Assembly (NCBI GenBank): GCA_015956445.1
Contig: WIUZ02000002.1
Span: forward strand, 1,178,001 to 1,242,000
Reading direction: 5' to 3'
Origin: Thelephora terrestris
Taxonomy: Eukaryota; Basidiomycota; Agaricomycetes; Thelephorales; Thelephoraceae
DNA: 64,000 bases
The notes beneath the pieces are model-generated. The model saw only the letters and a program-made list of their open reading frames with translations, did no database searches and was not told the origin of the DNA. Position numbers and translations under genes: made by a program. Below, piece by piece: positions 20,709 to 31,843 of the stretch. Each line of letters starts with the position of its first letter. The stretch's first letter is position 1.

Positions 20709-23320
20709 CAAGTCACGGCAGGTTCGAATGAAGTTGAAGGTGGAGGTAGCGGGTCTTCAGGATTGTTATGGGTTTGCATTAGTGAGCGAGGCGTTGATGG
20801 ACGTGAAGCGGGAGATGCATGATAGTCTGTTTCATGATGTGTTGGGATGCAGGGAGTGCTGGCAGGATCCGGTAATGCGAGTGTACTCGTACTGTCCTCA
20901 GAGCGTACATAACCCTCACCACTTCGCTCATCGTTGTCCGTTTGCTCAGGACTGTGCTTGTGATGTGGACCCTTTTGTCCTTGTTTAAGTTTGTAGTTCT
21001 TACTGGCCGCCTTTGTACTTTTACTACTACGAATAAGACCAATGTCTTGAATTACTTGTGTGATCTTGGCTACTATGTCACGCGTTTGTGACACCCATGC
21101 CCCATGGGTTGTACAACACTATCCATTTCCCATGCCCCATGGGTTGTACAATGCTATCCAATTCCCACGCCCCATGGGTTGTACATCACTATCCAATTCC
21201 CATGCACCATGGGTTGTACAACAGCATCTTGTGCCCATGGGGCATCAGTTGCAGAATGGTGTCCTTTCTCCATGTCCCATGGATTATATCACTATTCCAG
21301 GAAAGGAGATACTTTATAAATCAACCATTAGCTGTGTGAATTTGAAAAAAATTAGACTCTGTTTGTATGCATGATAGACCATATATCAGTTTGTGGCTCT
21401 AACCTAATGGAAACTAAACTTAACCTGATAATAGCCACAACCTAATCCTCAATCTAACCTGAGCCAATGTAAACTTGACCCATGAACCTAAGCCTAACCT
21501 AATCCTAAACCTGGTCTAATCCCAAATCTAACCCTAACCTGACCTGACCTAACCTAACCTAACCTTATCTGACCTGAACCTACACCTAACCTAACCTAAC
21601 CTAACCTAACCTATACCTAAACTAACCTATACCTAATCTAACCTGGTATGGGCAAACCTAACCTACCTATCATGACCTGTTTCAGCCTAATGTCATGTAT
21701 GCCAGCCAAGACTAACTTCACCCAGTTGCAAACATATGACTTGGGTCACAGGACCATAAAGCAAACTGCAGTCCCCTCACTCTGTGCCCAACCATCCCAT
21801 AAGCCCACAGATGCACATATATATCATCAGCAACCCAGCATCATGCTTATCACCCATGTTCAACCACAAACCACTCTCACCCTTTTTTCTGTGCTATCTC
21901 AAAGCCTAACCATAACTCTAGCTCACCCACCCATATTAATCCTTGTGTGGAATATGTTATAAGTCTATAAACCATATGTTTGTAGGCCACTTGCTTGTGG
22001 GCCCAAGAAGGTGGATGAACTTGAGTTGTGGTTTGTCTGTGAGATGGCACAGAACAAAGGGTGAGAGTGGTTTGTGGTTGAACATGGGTGATAAGCATGA
22101 TGCTGGGTTGCTGATGATATATATGTGCATCTGTGGGCTTATGGGATGGTTGGGCACAGAGTGAGGGGACTGCAGTTTGCTTTATGGTCCTGTGACCCAA
22201 GTCATATGTTTGCAACTGGGTGAAGTTAGTCTTGGCTGGCATACATGACATTAGGCTGAAACAGGTCATGATAGGTAGGTTAGGTTTGCCCATACCAGGT
22301 TAGATTAGGTATAGGTTAGTTTAGGTATAGGTTAGGTTAGGTTAGGTGTAGGTTCAGGTCAGATAAGGTTAGGTTAGGTTAGGTCAGGTCAGGTTAGGGT
22401 TAGATTTGGGATTAGACCAGGTTTAGGATTAGGTTAGGCTTAGGTTCATGGGTCAAGTTTACATTGGCTCAGGTTAGATTGAGGATTAGGTTGTGGCTAT
22501 TATCAGGTTAAGTTTAGTTTCCATTAGGTTAGAGCCACAAACTGATATATGGTCTATCATGCATACAAACAGAGTCTAATTTTTTTCAAATTCACACAGC
22601 TAATGGTTGATTTATAAAGTATCTCCTTTCCTGGAATAGTGATATAATCCATGGGACATGGAGAAAGGACACCATTCTGCAACTGATGCCCCATGGGCAC
22701 AAGATGCTGTTGTACAACCCATGGTGCATGGGAATTGGATAGTGATGTACAACCCATGGGGCATGGGAATTGGGTAGTGATGTACAACCCATGCCCCATG
22801 GGGAAAGGATAGGGTTGTACAACCCATGGGGCATGGGAATCAGATAGTGTTGTACAACCCATGACCCATGGGAAATGGATAGTGTTGTACAACCCATGCC
22901 CCATGGGGAATGGATAGCGTTGTACAACCCATGACCCATGAGGAACAGATAGTGTTGTACAACCCATGCCCCATGGAGAATGGATAGCATTGTACAACCC
23001 ATGAGGCATGGGGAAGGGATAGTGTTGTACAACCCATGGGGCATGGGCAACAGATACCATTGTACAACCCATGGGGCATGGGCACCGGATACTATTCCAT
23101 TACCCATGGGTCATGGGCTGTACAATGGTATCTTTTCTCCATGGGTCATGGGTTGTACAACGCGTTGTACAACATTGCATGGCCCATGACCCATGGAGAA
23201 AAGATAGCTGAACCCTGTGAGTGATGAGGGTTGTGTACGCTCTGAGGGCAGTACGAGTACACTCAAGTTACCGGATCCTGCCAACACTCCCTGCATCCCA
23301 TCACATCATGAAACGAACTG

Positions 23321-24048
23321 TCATGCATCTCCCGTTTCACGTCCGTCAACGCCGTGCTCATTAATGCAAACCCATAACGGTCCTGGAGACCCGCTACTTC
23401 CACCTTCAACTTCATTTGAACTTGACATGACTTGTCGGAGGGACGACAGCGTTGACCAGTACGAGTCATTGGACTCTTGTGACTTTTCTTCTGGGTCCTC
23501 TCCACCATCTGACGCCTCGGAACAAGACTCCAAGGAGGGGACTGAGGAAGAGGGACTCCCTGATCGTGAAGGTGGCGGAGGGACAATGGGGGAGTGAGGA
23601 GCTGCGTCGGTGCAGTATGCTCCGTGGCACCTATGGCCGAAGTACCTGAGGAGAGATTCCTGGAAAGGTTTCCAATGTTCCAAGGCAAAGTGAGAGAAGT
23701 CGTCATTAAGACTATTAACGACCACATACATGACATCCATCCTCTTCTCCAACTTCAAGATCCTATCCTCCCTCTCTTGCTCCATGGCGTCTTGCATGGG
23801 AGTAACCCCAGGAGCCCACCTACGAGTCCAGTTGGGATCTTCGTACCCAGCTTGTTCCCAGAACTCGGCAGGAGCATTGTGGGCGGTCAAGAAGTCGATC
23901 GCGACTTGGTTGTCATGGGCGATATTGGCAGGGGAGTCGTAAAGGTGTTGCTCCATGTGGATGGGAGCATCTGTCTCCACAGAAGGGGAGAAGTCAAAAG
24001 GGGTGGCGGCAGCATTGAGCAGCGCGTTGTTGGCAGCAAAGGCAGACA
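23321..24048 (-). CDS. Element family 1 ORF B, copy 2
   Basis: Homologue of 20094-20708 and 29824-30561, starting MSAFAANNALLNAAATPF and keeping APAEFWEQAGYEDP and the coiled-coil helix ILKLEKRMDVMYVVVNSL. The acidic tail is longer than in copy 1 and ends VDGRETGDA, as in copy 3. Function unknown. Confidence 0.65.
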
Positions 24049-25092
24049 TAGTAAGCAAGAGGGGTTTATGAGAGGGGTAGTAGCGGGTGATTTGATGGGA
24101 GTGGAAAAGAGACAATGAAGGGAAAGGACCAATACTCCCCTGGATTATATATGTCCAAATCAATAGGACACCAAAAGAGGAGAACAATAAGCCACCACTC
24201 ATTAAAATCCTAATTAGGATAAATGAACCCTCAGCCCCAATCCAGATCCAATCAAAACTCGAGAAATCCCCAGCACGCTTCCATTACTACCGTAAAACAT
24301 GAGAAATCCCCTAAATGCTTCCATCAGTTCAATCCTCTTATTGTTCCCATATTCGTAATTACCATTCGTCGTCCTAAGTTCCCCTGACCTGACTCATTCA
24401 ACCTACCCTAAACTACACACAGACCATGTTGATCCCTGTTTTGTTCGTTGTAGAATTATGACTCCTGTAGAGGATTGGGTATATAAGGAAGAGCGTTCGC
24501 TCCTTTCTTTTCCCCATTCTCAATCTCTTCTGTACTCCTCTACACACAATCTCAATAAACAAAGTAAGCTGAGGAATTCTCCTCACACCTTACTCCTTTC
24601 TGACTCATTCAAAGCAGGAATTCTCCTGCTAGTGTATGTTCAACGCCCCTAACCCATTCCCCTCTACCAGCCCCATCCAACGTCTGGTCATACCAGACGC
24701 CAGAAGATCTATCTGGGAGTATAAACTCATCAGAAGTCTTCAAGTAAACCGAACCGCCGGTTTACTTACTCATTTCCCTTATTATCGCCCCTTTGCGGCT
24801 CTCAACTCCAGAGTCACCACTCCACCTTTTCTCCTAGGAGCCGACCATCAGTTCCTTTGGAACTCAGATACTACTGAGAGTGTCCTAGTGACCGTCTACT
24901 TCAGTATAAGTCTGGCCTTCTACTTCCCTAACCCTCGCATTCACCTCACCACTAACGTTCACACTCATTCCCCTGCTATTATCGTCTTGTGGTGGGAGAT
25001 TCCAACTGAACTACCTTACTCAGTCCTAGAATATCTCGTAAGCTTCGAACGCCTCAGTGACCAAGACTTTGAACCGTTCATCCAGCAACTGA

Positions 25093-25986
25093 CACTGGGG
25101 GCAAGGGGTCAAATACCTGGTGGGTACATGCTGAACACATTGTGATCACAGTCAACAAGTGATCACAATGTGCCCAGTGGGGGAAATTTAAATACATTCA
25201 AAATGTGCCTGGCCATGTGAGTCCAATGTGCCCAGTAGGCACATTTTGATTGCAATCACAATGTACCCATCAATGTGATCTCAATGTGCCCACTGGGGAC
25301 ATTTTGATTGTGATCTCAATGTGCCTGCTGTGCACATGTTAATTTATTTCACAATGTTGTCCACAATGTGTCCAGCATGTGGCTGAGCCACTCATTCAAA
25401 ATTCTTTTAAAGATGATCCAGTGATGTGTCCATAATGTCCCCAGGGGGTTCTTTTTGAAGTAATCACAATGCAATCTCAATATTGTTCAATTTCACCATG
25501 AACTTTCAAAGAAATCACTATGTGTATGGCTGTACACATTCTAGACACATCACTGGATACTTTGTGAAAGAATTTTAAATGAGTGGCTCAGCCACATGCT
25601 GGACACATTGTGGACAACATTGTGAAAGAAACTATTATGTAATGAGCTGGGTACATTGGGAACACATTGATGGGAACATTGTGAAATAAATTAACATGTG
25701 CACAGCAGGCACATTGAGATCACATTGATGTGTACATTGAGATCACATTGATGTGTACATTGTGATCGCAATCAAAATGTCCCCAGTGGGCACATTGAGA
25801 TCACATTGATGGGTACATTGTGATTGCAATCAAAATGTGCCTACTGGGCACATTGGACTCACATGGCCAGGCACATTTTGAATGTATTTAAATTTCCCCC
25901 ACTGGGCACATTGTGATCACTTGTTGACTGTGATCACAATGTGTTCAGCATGTACCCACCAGGTATTTGACCCCTTGCCCCCAGTG
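25093..25986. mobile_element. CACTG-ended foldback DNA element (894 bp)
   Basis: The two halves are inverse copies over several hundred bases, starting CACTGGGGGCAAGGGGTCAA and ending with its inverse. The 3-bp duplication TGA flanks it (25090-25092 and 25987-25989), and the sister copies of the host element lack the insertion. The arms are made of shuffled caatgtgcccagtgggcaca-like motifs. A 3-bp duplication with CACT ends fits a non-autonomous CACTA (CMC/EnSpm) element. No transposase is present. Confidence 0.8.
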
Positions 25987-26177
25987 TGAGTCAGTTTTGT
26001 CAAGACTACCACTCATCTGTTCACCCTTATCAAACCGAGTCACCACTCGCTCTTGACATTCCTCCCTCCCTCACCTCCACACCCGGAACCCCCCTCAACG
26101 TTCGACTCGACACTCCTCACCTGTCCACTAATCCTCTAGCGCCCCTTTAAACAGTAAGCAGGCCCACAACCCTGACA

Positions 26178-26595
26178 AAGAGTTAGAATTAACTCAAGTT
26201 ATTTCAAACTCCCCCCCACCTGTTCATCGGTGGAATAGGGAACCCCCGCCTCATTGGCGTAGGTCTTACGGGTGGCGGCACGACAGTTGATACGGGAGAT
26301 GGTGGAGATGCCGTTGGCAACTTTGTAGGTATGGTTGTTTGGGAAAGACATGTTGGTAAGATGATAGGGAAGTTGCTGGTGTTGCTGATCAAGGATGGCT
26401 CCAAGAAGACGTCCTTCTTATAGCCTAGATCAGTGATCCTTCACGTGACCTACCTCGACGCACCTCATTGGTCTGGGTCACATCAACTTCCACCACTGTA
26501 CCATCATCGTTGGCTTACTACATCAAGCTGACACCTCGGTCCGCGGGACGGCCTTGGAAGAACTTTGTTCCGGAACGCCTAGAACATGCGCGCAC
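26178..26595 (-). other. Gap between elements, with a possible short exon on the minus strand
   Basis: On the minus strand an ATG at about 26352 opens a 50-residue frame, MSFPNNHTYKVANGIS followed by RKTYANEAGVPYSTDE. It is preceded by ctataagaagg, about 70 bases upstream. It could be the first exon of a gene disrupted by the neighbouring insertions. No family was recognised and no further exon was found. Confidence 0.3.
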
Positions 26596-29012
26596 TGTCA
26601 GGCCGACGCGACCTCTACAGTTCAATAGCACTCTTGCTATCCAAACCTATCACACGCAGGGGTCAAACACACAGTTATAACCCTGTTGCAAACCCAGGGA
26701 TATCGGAAGTCTCTTCACAGACTAGATTGGAGAAGAGGAGAAAGAAGGAGACAAGGGTCTTCAGGCACTCTTGCTCTAAGCACACAGCAGTAGAGGTCAT
26801 GGAGAGTCTGATGATAACAAATCTTAGGAGTACAGGCTAAACTACTCTGAGTATATATACTACTTAGATTTGTGATGTGACAGTGACATGTAACTACCCT
26901 AAAGATACAAACACAGACAAACATGGTCCGTGCGCAGCACTGCATGGTCTGTGCGTTACGTGGTGACTAATGCTACAAATTATCAGCTGATAAACGAAAG
27001 TGTGGCGGCCAATAGCAATTTGAGAGCATTACAGAGCAATTACAAAGCATGACGTAGCCTGGGAATATTCGGAAGGAATGTGGGTGTGACTGACTAACAG
27101 CCAATGGCAAAAGGGGAGCATATGACTAAGAAATAGGGGCATATGATGTCATGTGGGTCATGCGCAGTAAACAATAGAAATGATGACTCAACTCCTGAGT
27201 CGTGAAAGGGGCGTGGCATTTGGTATATAACCAAAGGGGGTTGGATGACTGGGTCTCTCAACAAACCTCCCTTTGTTACACACTCACAACATGCCTCGTG
27301 CTTCTACTCGCAATCCCACTCGTCGTTCCTCCTCCTACTCTCCTGTTCAGGAGAGTAACTACAACATCGACCGTTTCTCCCATGCCTGTCGGGATCCATC
27401 CCGTCCTTATCCCGCCTTGGGAGCTATCATGGATCGCACCGCCACCGCCGACCCAAATGAGGGGTTCTCTGATTTAGGTGGGGGCTCTGCTTGTGCGTTC
27501 CGGTTTAGGAAACCAAGCTAACTCCTTTTAGGTTTTAGGGACTTTCTCCAGGCCGCTCGAAGGGTGTCTCGGCGCAAGTTGGCGCGCATCGAGACCAACC
27601 CATATGCGAACGAACTCCTCAATAGGGGTGTTGAGTTCGTGACTGAATCCAACGAGACCTTCAACTCCGTGTTGGAGGCCAGCGTTCTCCATACGGGGAA
27701 CATTGGGTCCATGCTGATGGACGAAGTGGCTCACGTCAACGAGCGCATCGATGGTCGTCGTGAGGAGATTGAAGCGTTGGAGAACTGGAAGGAGGATATG
27801 CAAGGCGTCATTCATGGACAGGAAGATACCGTTGTTCGTCAGGGGGCCGACATTGATTTACTGAAGGTAAATGTGGGGTCGGGAGATAATTGGCTTCTCT
27901 AACCCAACATTTCCTTTTAGGGAGAAGTGACCACTCTCAAGGACTTGGTCCGGGCTCTGGTTACCAAGACCGGAGAATTGGAGGACGATAAGGTAACGGG
28001 TAGGGGTTGAAGGTTTTTAATGTCTTCTAACCCTATTCGTTTTAGGTTTGCCTTAGTTGTCGTATCTCCGAGTTGACCGGAGAAGTCCGGGATCTTCAAA
28101 GGAGGTGCAATGAGCCGGAGGTTCAAGTTGAAGAAGAGGAGCCGGAGGTTCCGTATCGGGCCGGGTCACCGATCATCCCTAATCGGGTTGAGTCGCCGCC
28201 CGCTCGTTTGTTGGTCCGTCATGAGAACAGGTTGGTTCCCATTGATGATGAGGTCATCGAGATCGGGAGCGACGAATTCTATCAGAACGTAGGAGTCGTT
28301 CGTAGGGACACTCCTCGTCCTGAGTTCGTTTCTACTCCTTGGGGTAGTCGCCGTCAATGGCCTGCTCTGGAGTATGATCCGTACGCCGAGTTCGTTCCCG
28401 ATAGCGAACCAAACTCTGATACGGAGCTTCCAGATTACGATGACTTGTCGGACGTGGACCCAAACGAGATCCAGGAGCAGAACTGGTTGAATGAGGAGTT
28501 GGTGAGATCGGCATTGGAAGTAGTACAAAGGATCCAAAGAGATATTGATTAGATAACTCTTTTGTACTGTTGGCTTTCAATGAATCTTCTATATTGTCTA
28601 TTGCGCGTGATCCATGAGTCGTAAAGCATAATGGTTTTCATAAGTCCAATCCAAGGGTCAGATTAATAAGCCGGTTGACTTCTGCGAGAGGTCAGCGCGC
28701 GACACTTATTAATACATCCCTTGTTGTCGGTAGCCTGAATATCTACTAGTCGTCCAGGGGCAACGGAGGGCCAGGTAGGGGGGATCTTCATATGAAGGTC
28801 CGCCGGTACATGTTCACGTATTATACCTCGGGTCTTCTGGGGTATCTTGACTAGTAGCACGTTCCACGTATTGGACTTTGAGTTGTTAAACATAGGGCAT
28901 ACTGCATAATAAACAGTTTACCGCCATGTTTAGGGCAGGGCACCAACTGACTTAGTGGTGATGAGGCGTTAAATAAAGGAAATGAAAGGGGGTAAACGGC
29001 GAAATCATCACA
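26596..29012 (+). mobile_element. TG..CA element family 2, copy 1 (2417 bp; LTR-like ends, spliced gene)
   Basis: Begins TGTCAGGCCG and ends CATCACA, flanked by the 5-bp duplication CGCAC (26591-26595 and 29013-29017). An inverted copy of almost identical length lies at 35867-38282 with its own duplication, so both borders are firm. It holds two TATA-like boxes (gtatatatac at 26852; ggtatataacc at 27221) and one four-exon gene. No reverse transcriptase or integrase is seen. LTR-type ends with 5-bp duplication suggest a very long solo LTR carrying a gene, or a non-autonomous passenger. It looks whole and young. Confidence 0.85.
27291..28552 (+). CDS. Element family 2 gene (four exons, coiled-coil, unknown)
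   Basis: Exons 27291-27477, 27532-27866, 27921-27992 and 28046-28552; each intron of about 50 bases ends in ccttttag or cgttttag. The protein starts MPRASTRNPTRRSSSYSP (basic, disordered), then a long helical region (RRKLARIETNPYANELL.., ENWKEDMQGVIHGQED.., GEVTTLKDLVRALV..) likely to form coiled coils, a RCNEPEVQVEEEEPE hinge, and an acidic tail with SDTELPDYDDLSDVDPNE ending IQRDID. No known domain. Both copies keep frame through four exons, which argues for selection or very recent spread. A structural or Gag-like role is possible but unproven. Confidence 0.75.
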
Positions 29013-29552
29013 CGCACTAAAAATAGGTCTCATGACCTTGACGACCCCTTTACAAACCCCTTTACGACCCTGATGACTCATTTATGACATCACGATAGCG
29101 ACCAACCCTGGACCCTGATCACACATGTGGACAGTCACATCACAGTCTCCTAACCGGAGGAAGGAATCACCGTTATTTGGAAGGAGTGCCTTAGACTCCT
29201 TTTGTTTAGCCAAGCGAATGTGGAAGTAGCTGTTAGCGTGAAACATCGGCGAATCTGTAATCCCTCATGTCCCATGAGTCTAGGCTCGACCTCCTCATGT
29301 TCGGACGTACGTTGAGGTTGCTACTAGTCCGTGATGCTGTTACCGCCTACTGACAACAAGGGATGATGCATGGTCCCTTATCTCGGAGCTGCTCGAAAAT
29401 TGCATGAAGCAATGAGAGGTTTCCACCTGACCCTTGGGTGTGATCCCCAGGTACTAACTTTCATGACCCCATGCCCCTCTTTCTTTTAGGACTAGTGTTA
29501 TCTTTACCCCTATGTTTCATGCGAACATTTCTTATCTTTTATGCAATCCTTC
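29013..29552. other. Repeat-island sequence with no gene
   Basis: No ORF of note. It resembles retroelement flank (cctactgacaacaagggatg is partly echoed in the family 2 element at 28716 and 36150). It continues on the other side of the 29553-31863 insertion. Confidence 0.3.
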
Positions 29553-29823
29553 TGTCACGAACGCGTGACATGGTAACAAAGATTGCACAAATAATCAAAG
29601 ACATTGGTCTTATTCAAACTAATAAAAGTACAAGGAGAACTTATGACAGTCGCAAATCTAAACCAATACAAAGGGATCTACGTCGCAAGCACAGTCCTGA
29701 GCAAAAGGGCAACGATGAGCAAAGTGGTGCGGATTATGCACGCTCTGAGGACAGTAGGAATACGCTCGCGTTACCGGGTCCACCCAACACTCCTGACATC
29801 CCAACACATCATGATACAAACTA

Positions 29824-30561
29824 TCATGCATCTCTCGCTTCACGTCCGACAAGGCCTCGCTCACTAATGCGAACCCATAGCGGTCTTGGAGACCCGCCAC
29901 TTCCACCTTCAACTTCATCCGAACCTGACGTGACTTGTCGGAGGGACGACAACGTTGACCAGAACGAGTCATCGGACTCTTGCGGTTCTTCTTCTTCTGG
30001 GACCTCTCCACCATCTGGCGAACTGGGGCAGGACTCCAGGGAGGGGATGGAGGGAGAGGAACGCCCTGATCCCGGTGGCGGCGAAGGGACGACTGGGGAC
30101 TTGCAAGGGGGGTCAGTGCAATAAGCCCCATGGCACTGGTGTCCGAAATATCGGAAGAGAGATGCCTGGAAAGGTCCCCAATGTTCCAAAGCAAAATGAG
30201 AGAAGTCCTCATTCAAGCTGTTCATGATGACGTACATAAGGTCCACACGTTTCTCCAGCTTCGCAATCCTATCCTCCCTCTCCCTCTCCATGGCGTCCAA
30301 CAAGAGAACGGCTCCAGGGTGTTGAGCCTGAACCTGAGGCCTAGAGAGCCGGGGGTCTTTGTACCCAGCTTGTTCCCAGAACTCGGCGGGAGCATTATGA
30401 GCGGTGAGGAAATTAATGGCGACCTGGTTGTCATGAGCGATGTTGGCGGGGGAGTCATACAAATGTTGCTCCACGTCGAAGGGAGCATCCGTCTTGAAGG
30501 ATGGAGTGAAGGGGGTGGTGGTGGCGTTGAGAACGGCGTTGTTGGCAACAAAAGCAGACAT
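29824..30561 (-). CDS. Element family 1 ORF B, copy 3
   Basis: 245 residues starting MSAFVANNAVLNATTTPF. It keeps FDVEQHLYDSPANIAHDNQV, APAEFWEQAGYKDP, the helix EREREDRIAKLEKRVDLMYV and FSHFALEHWGPFQASLFRYF. Differences from copies 1 and 2 are spread over the protein, so the copies are not recent duplicates of each other. Function unknown. Confidence 0.7.
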   Translation of the reverse strand: MSAFVANNAVLNATTTPFTPSFKTDAPFDVEQHLYDSPANIAHDNQVAINFLTAHNAPAEFWEQAGYKDPRLSRPQVQAQHPGAVLLLDAMEREREDRIAKLEKRVDLMYVIMNSLNEDFSHFALEHWGPFQASLFRYFGHQCHGAYCTDPPCKSPVVPSPPPGSGRSSPSIPSLESCPSSPDGGEVPEEEEPQESDDSFWSTLSSLRQVTSGSDEVEGGSGGSPRPLWVRISERGLVGREARDA

Positions 30562-31219
30562 AGTAAGAGTAAGTGTTTGGTGGGGAGAGTAGTGGTGGTG
30601 ATTGTGGGAGTGGAAAAGGGACGATGGAGGGAACGATCATTAATTCCCCTGACTTAAATACATCCTGACTCAAAGGAAAACCGGAAAGGGAAAACAATAA
30701 CCCATTATCCATTAAAGTCCGAATTAGGATAAACCAACCCTTAACCTCGATCGCGATACCATCAAACCCAGAGAAATCCCCATCAATCATGGGAAATCCC
30801 CACCACGCTTCTATTGCTACCATTTATCCAGAGAAATCCCCATTGATCACGGGAAATCCCCATCACGCTTCTATTACTACCATGAAACACGAGAAATCCC
30901 TGAATGCTTCCATCGACTCGCGCCTCTACTGTTCCCGTATTAGTAACTACCATCTGTCGCTCTAAGTCCCCCCCCATTCTGACTCATCTACCCTACCCTA
31001 AACTACGCACAGACCATGTTGATTCCTGTTTGATTCGTTGTAGAATAATGACTCCTGTAAAGGATTGGGTATATAAGGAAGAGCGTTCGCTCCTTCTTTC
31101 CCCCATTCTCAATCTCTTCTGTACTCCTCTACCCATAACCTGAATAAAAGTAAGCTGAGGAATTCTCCTCACATCTTACCTCTTCTGACTCATTTTAGCA
31201 GGAATCCTCCTGCCAGTGT

Positions 31220-31843
31220 ATGTTCAGTGTCCCTAATCCTTTCCCTTCTACCAGCCCAGTCCAGCGACCAGTCGTCCCCGACGCTAGAAGATCTATCTGG
31301 GAGTATAAGCTCATCAGAAGTCTTCAAGTAAACCGAACCGCCGGTTTACTCACCCATTTCCCTTACTACCGACCCTTTGCAGCTCTCGACGCTGGAGTTA
31401 CCACTCCTCCCTTTCTACTAGGGGCGGATCATCAATTCCTTTGGAATTCAGATCTTACTGAGAGCGTCCTTGCGACCGTCTACTTCAGTATCAGTCCGGC
31501 CTTCCACTTCCCCTCTCCACGTGTTCATCTCACAACTAATATTCATACTCATTCTCCGGCTATTATCGTTCTTTGGTGGGAAATCCCAACTGAGTTACCT
31601 TATTCTGTCATAGAATATCTCGTCAACTTCGAACGTCTTAGCGACCAAGACTTCGAACCGTTCGTGCAGCAACTCAATCAGTTCTGCCAAGACTATCACT
31701 CGCCCGTTCACCCCTGTCAGACCGAGTCACCTCTCTCTCTCGATATCCCTCCTCCCCTCGTCTCCACACCCGGAACCCCCTTCAAAACCAGACCCGACAC
31801 CCCTCACCCATCCGCTAATCCTCTAGCGCCCCACAAACAGTAA
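31220..31843 (+). CDS. Element family 1 ORF A, copy 3
   Basis: 207 residues, the same length as copy 1, starting MFSVPNPFPSTSPVQRPV and ending NPLAPHKQ. The core PPFLLGADHQFLWNSD and IVLWWEIPTELPYS is unchanged from copy 1. It starts about 150 bases after the TATATAAGG box and lies on the strand in which the element reads TG..CA with the box first. No known domain. Confidence 0.7.
   Translation: MFSVPNPFPSTSPVQRPVVPDARRSIWEYKLIRSLQVNRTAGLLTHFPYYRPFAALDAGVTTPPFLLGADHQFLWNSDLTESVLATVYFSISPAFHFPSPRVHLTTNIHTHSPAIIVLWWEIPTELPYSVIEYLVNFERLSDQDFEPFVQQLNQFCQDYHSPVHPCQTESPLSLDIPPPLVSTPGTPFKTRPDTPHPSANPLAPHKQ

Larger units (their letters stand above)
18835..21093 (-). mobile_element. TG..CA element family 1, copy 1 (2.26 kb; LTR-like ends, divergent ORFs A and B)
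   Basis: Ends are TGTCAGGG and ..GTGACA, flanked by the 5-bp target duplication CCCAT (18830-18834 and 21094-21098) inside the minisatellite X2. ORF A lies on the minus strand and ORF B on the plus strand, back to back, with an internal array of gggatttctc-type units (19800-19900) between them. TATA-like and AATAAA-like motifs sit before ORF A, as in an LTR. No gag, protease, reverse transcriptase or integrase is seen. Most like a very long solo LTR with its own genes, or an element moved by an LTR-type integrase. Both ends and both ORFs are present, so it looks whole as a unit. Confidence 0.8.
18522..23218. repeat. Palindromic minisatellite block X2, split by a TG..CA element
   Basis: The ends are inverted repeats: gggctcagctatcttttctc at 18522 and gagaaaagatagctgaaccc at 23200-23218. 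Inside are units around cccatgccccatgggttgta, a CCTAA array (21535-21640) mirrored by TTAGG (22270-22400), and a unique core in which 21648-21890 returns inverted at about 22050-22293. The centre is near 21970. The left arm is interrupted by the element at 18835-21093. The ORF starting MGKPNLP appears on both strands because of the palindrome and is not considered a gene. Confidence 0.85.
23219..26177 (+). mobile_element. TG..CA element family 1, copy 2 (broken, with nested insertion)
   Basis: Carries ORF B (minus strand, 23321-24048) and ORF A (plus strand, from 24636) in the family arrangement and ends in ..ccctgaca like its sisters. It is not whole: there are about two breaks, one of them the nested foldback element at 25093-25986. 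It directly abuts the outer end of palindrome X2. The promoter region between the ORFs keeps gactcctgtagaggattggg and a TATATAAGG box. Confidence 0.75.

Noticed and set aside
18835-21093. Polinton or other capsid-bearing element
   Set aside because: At 2.3 kb with 5-bp duplications and TG..CA ends, and no polymerase, capsid or protease, it does not fit.
21648-22293. ORF starting MGKPNLPIMTCF on both strands
   Set aside because: The same sequence is read twice because the region is palindromic; no promoter, splice sites or homologue was recognised.
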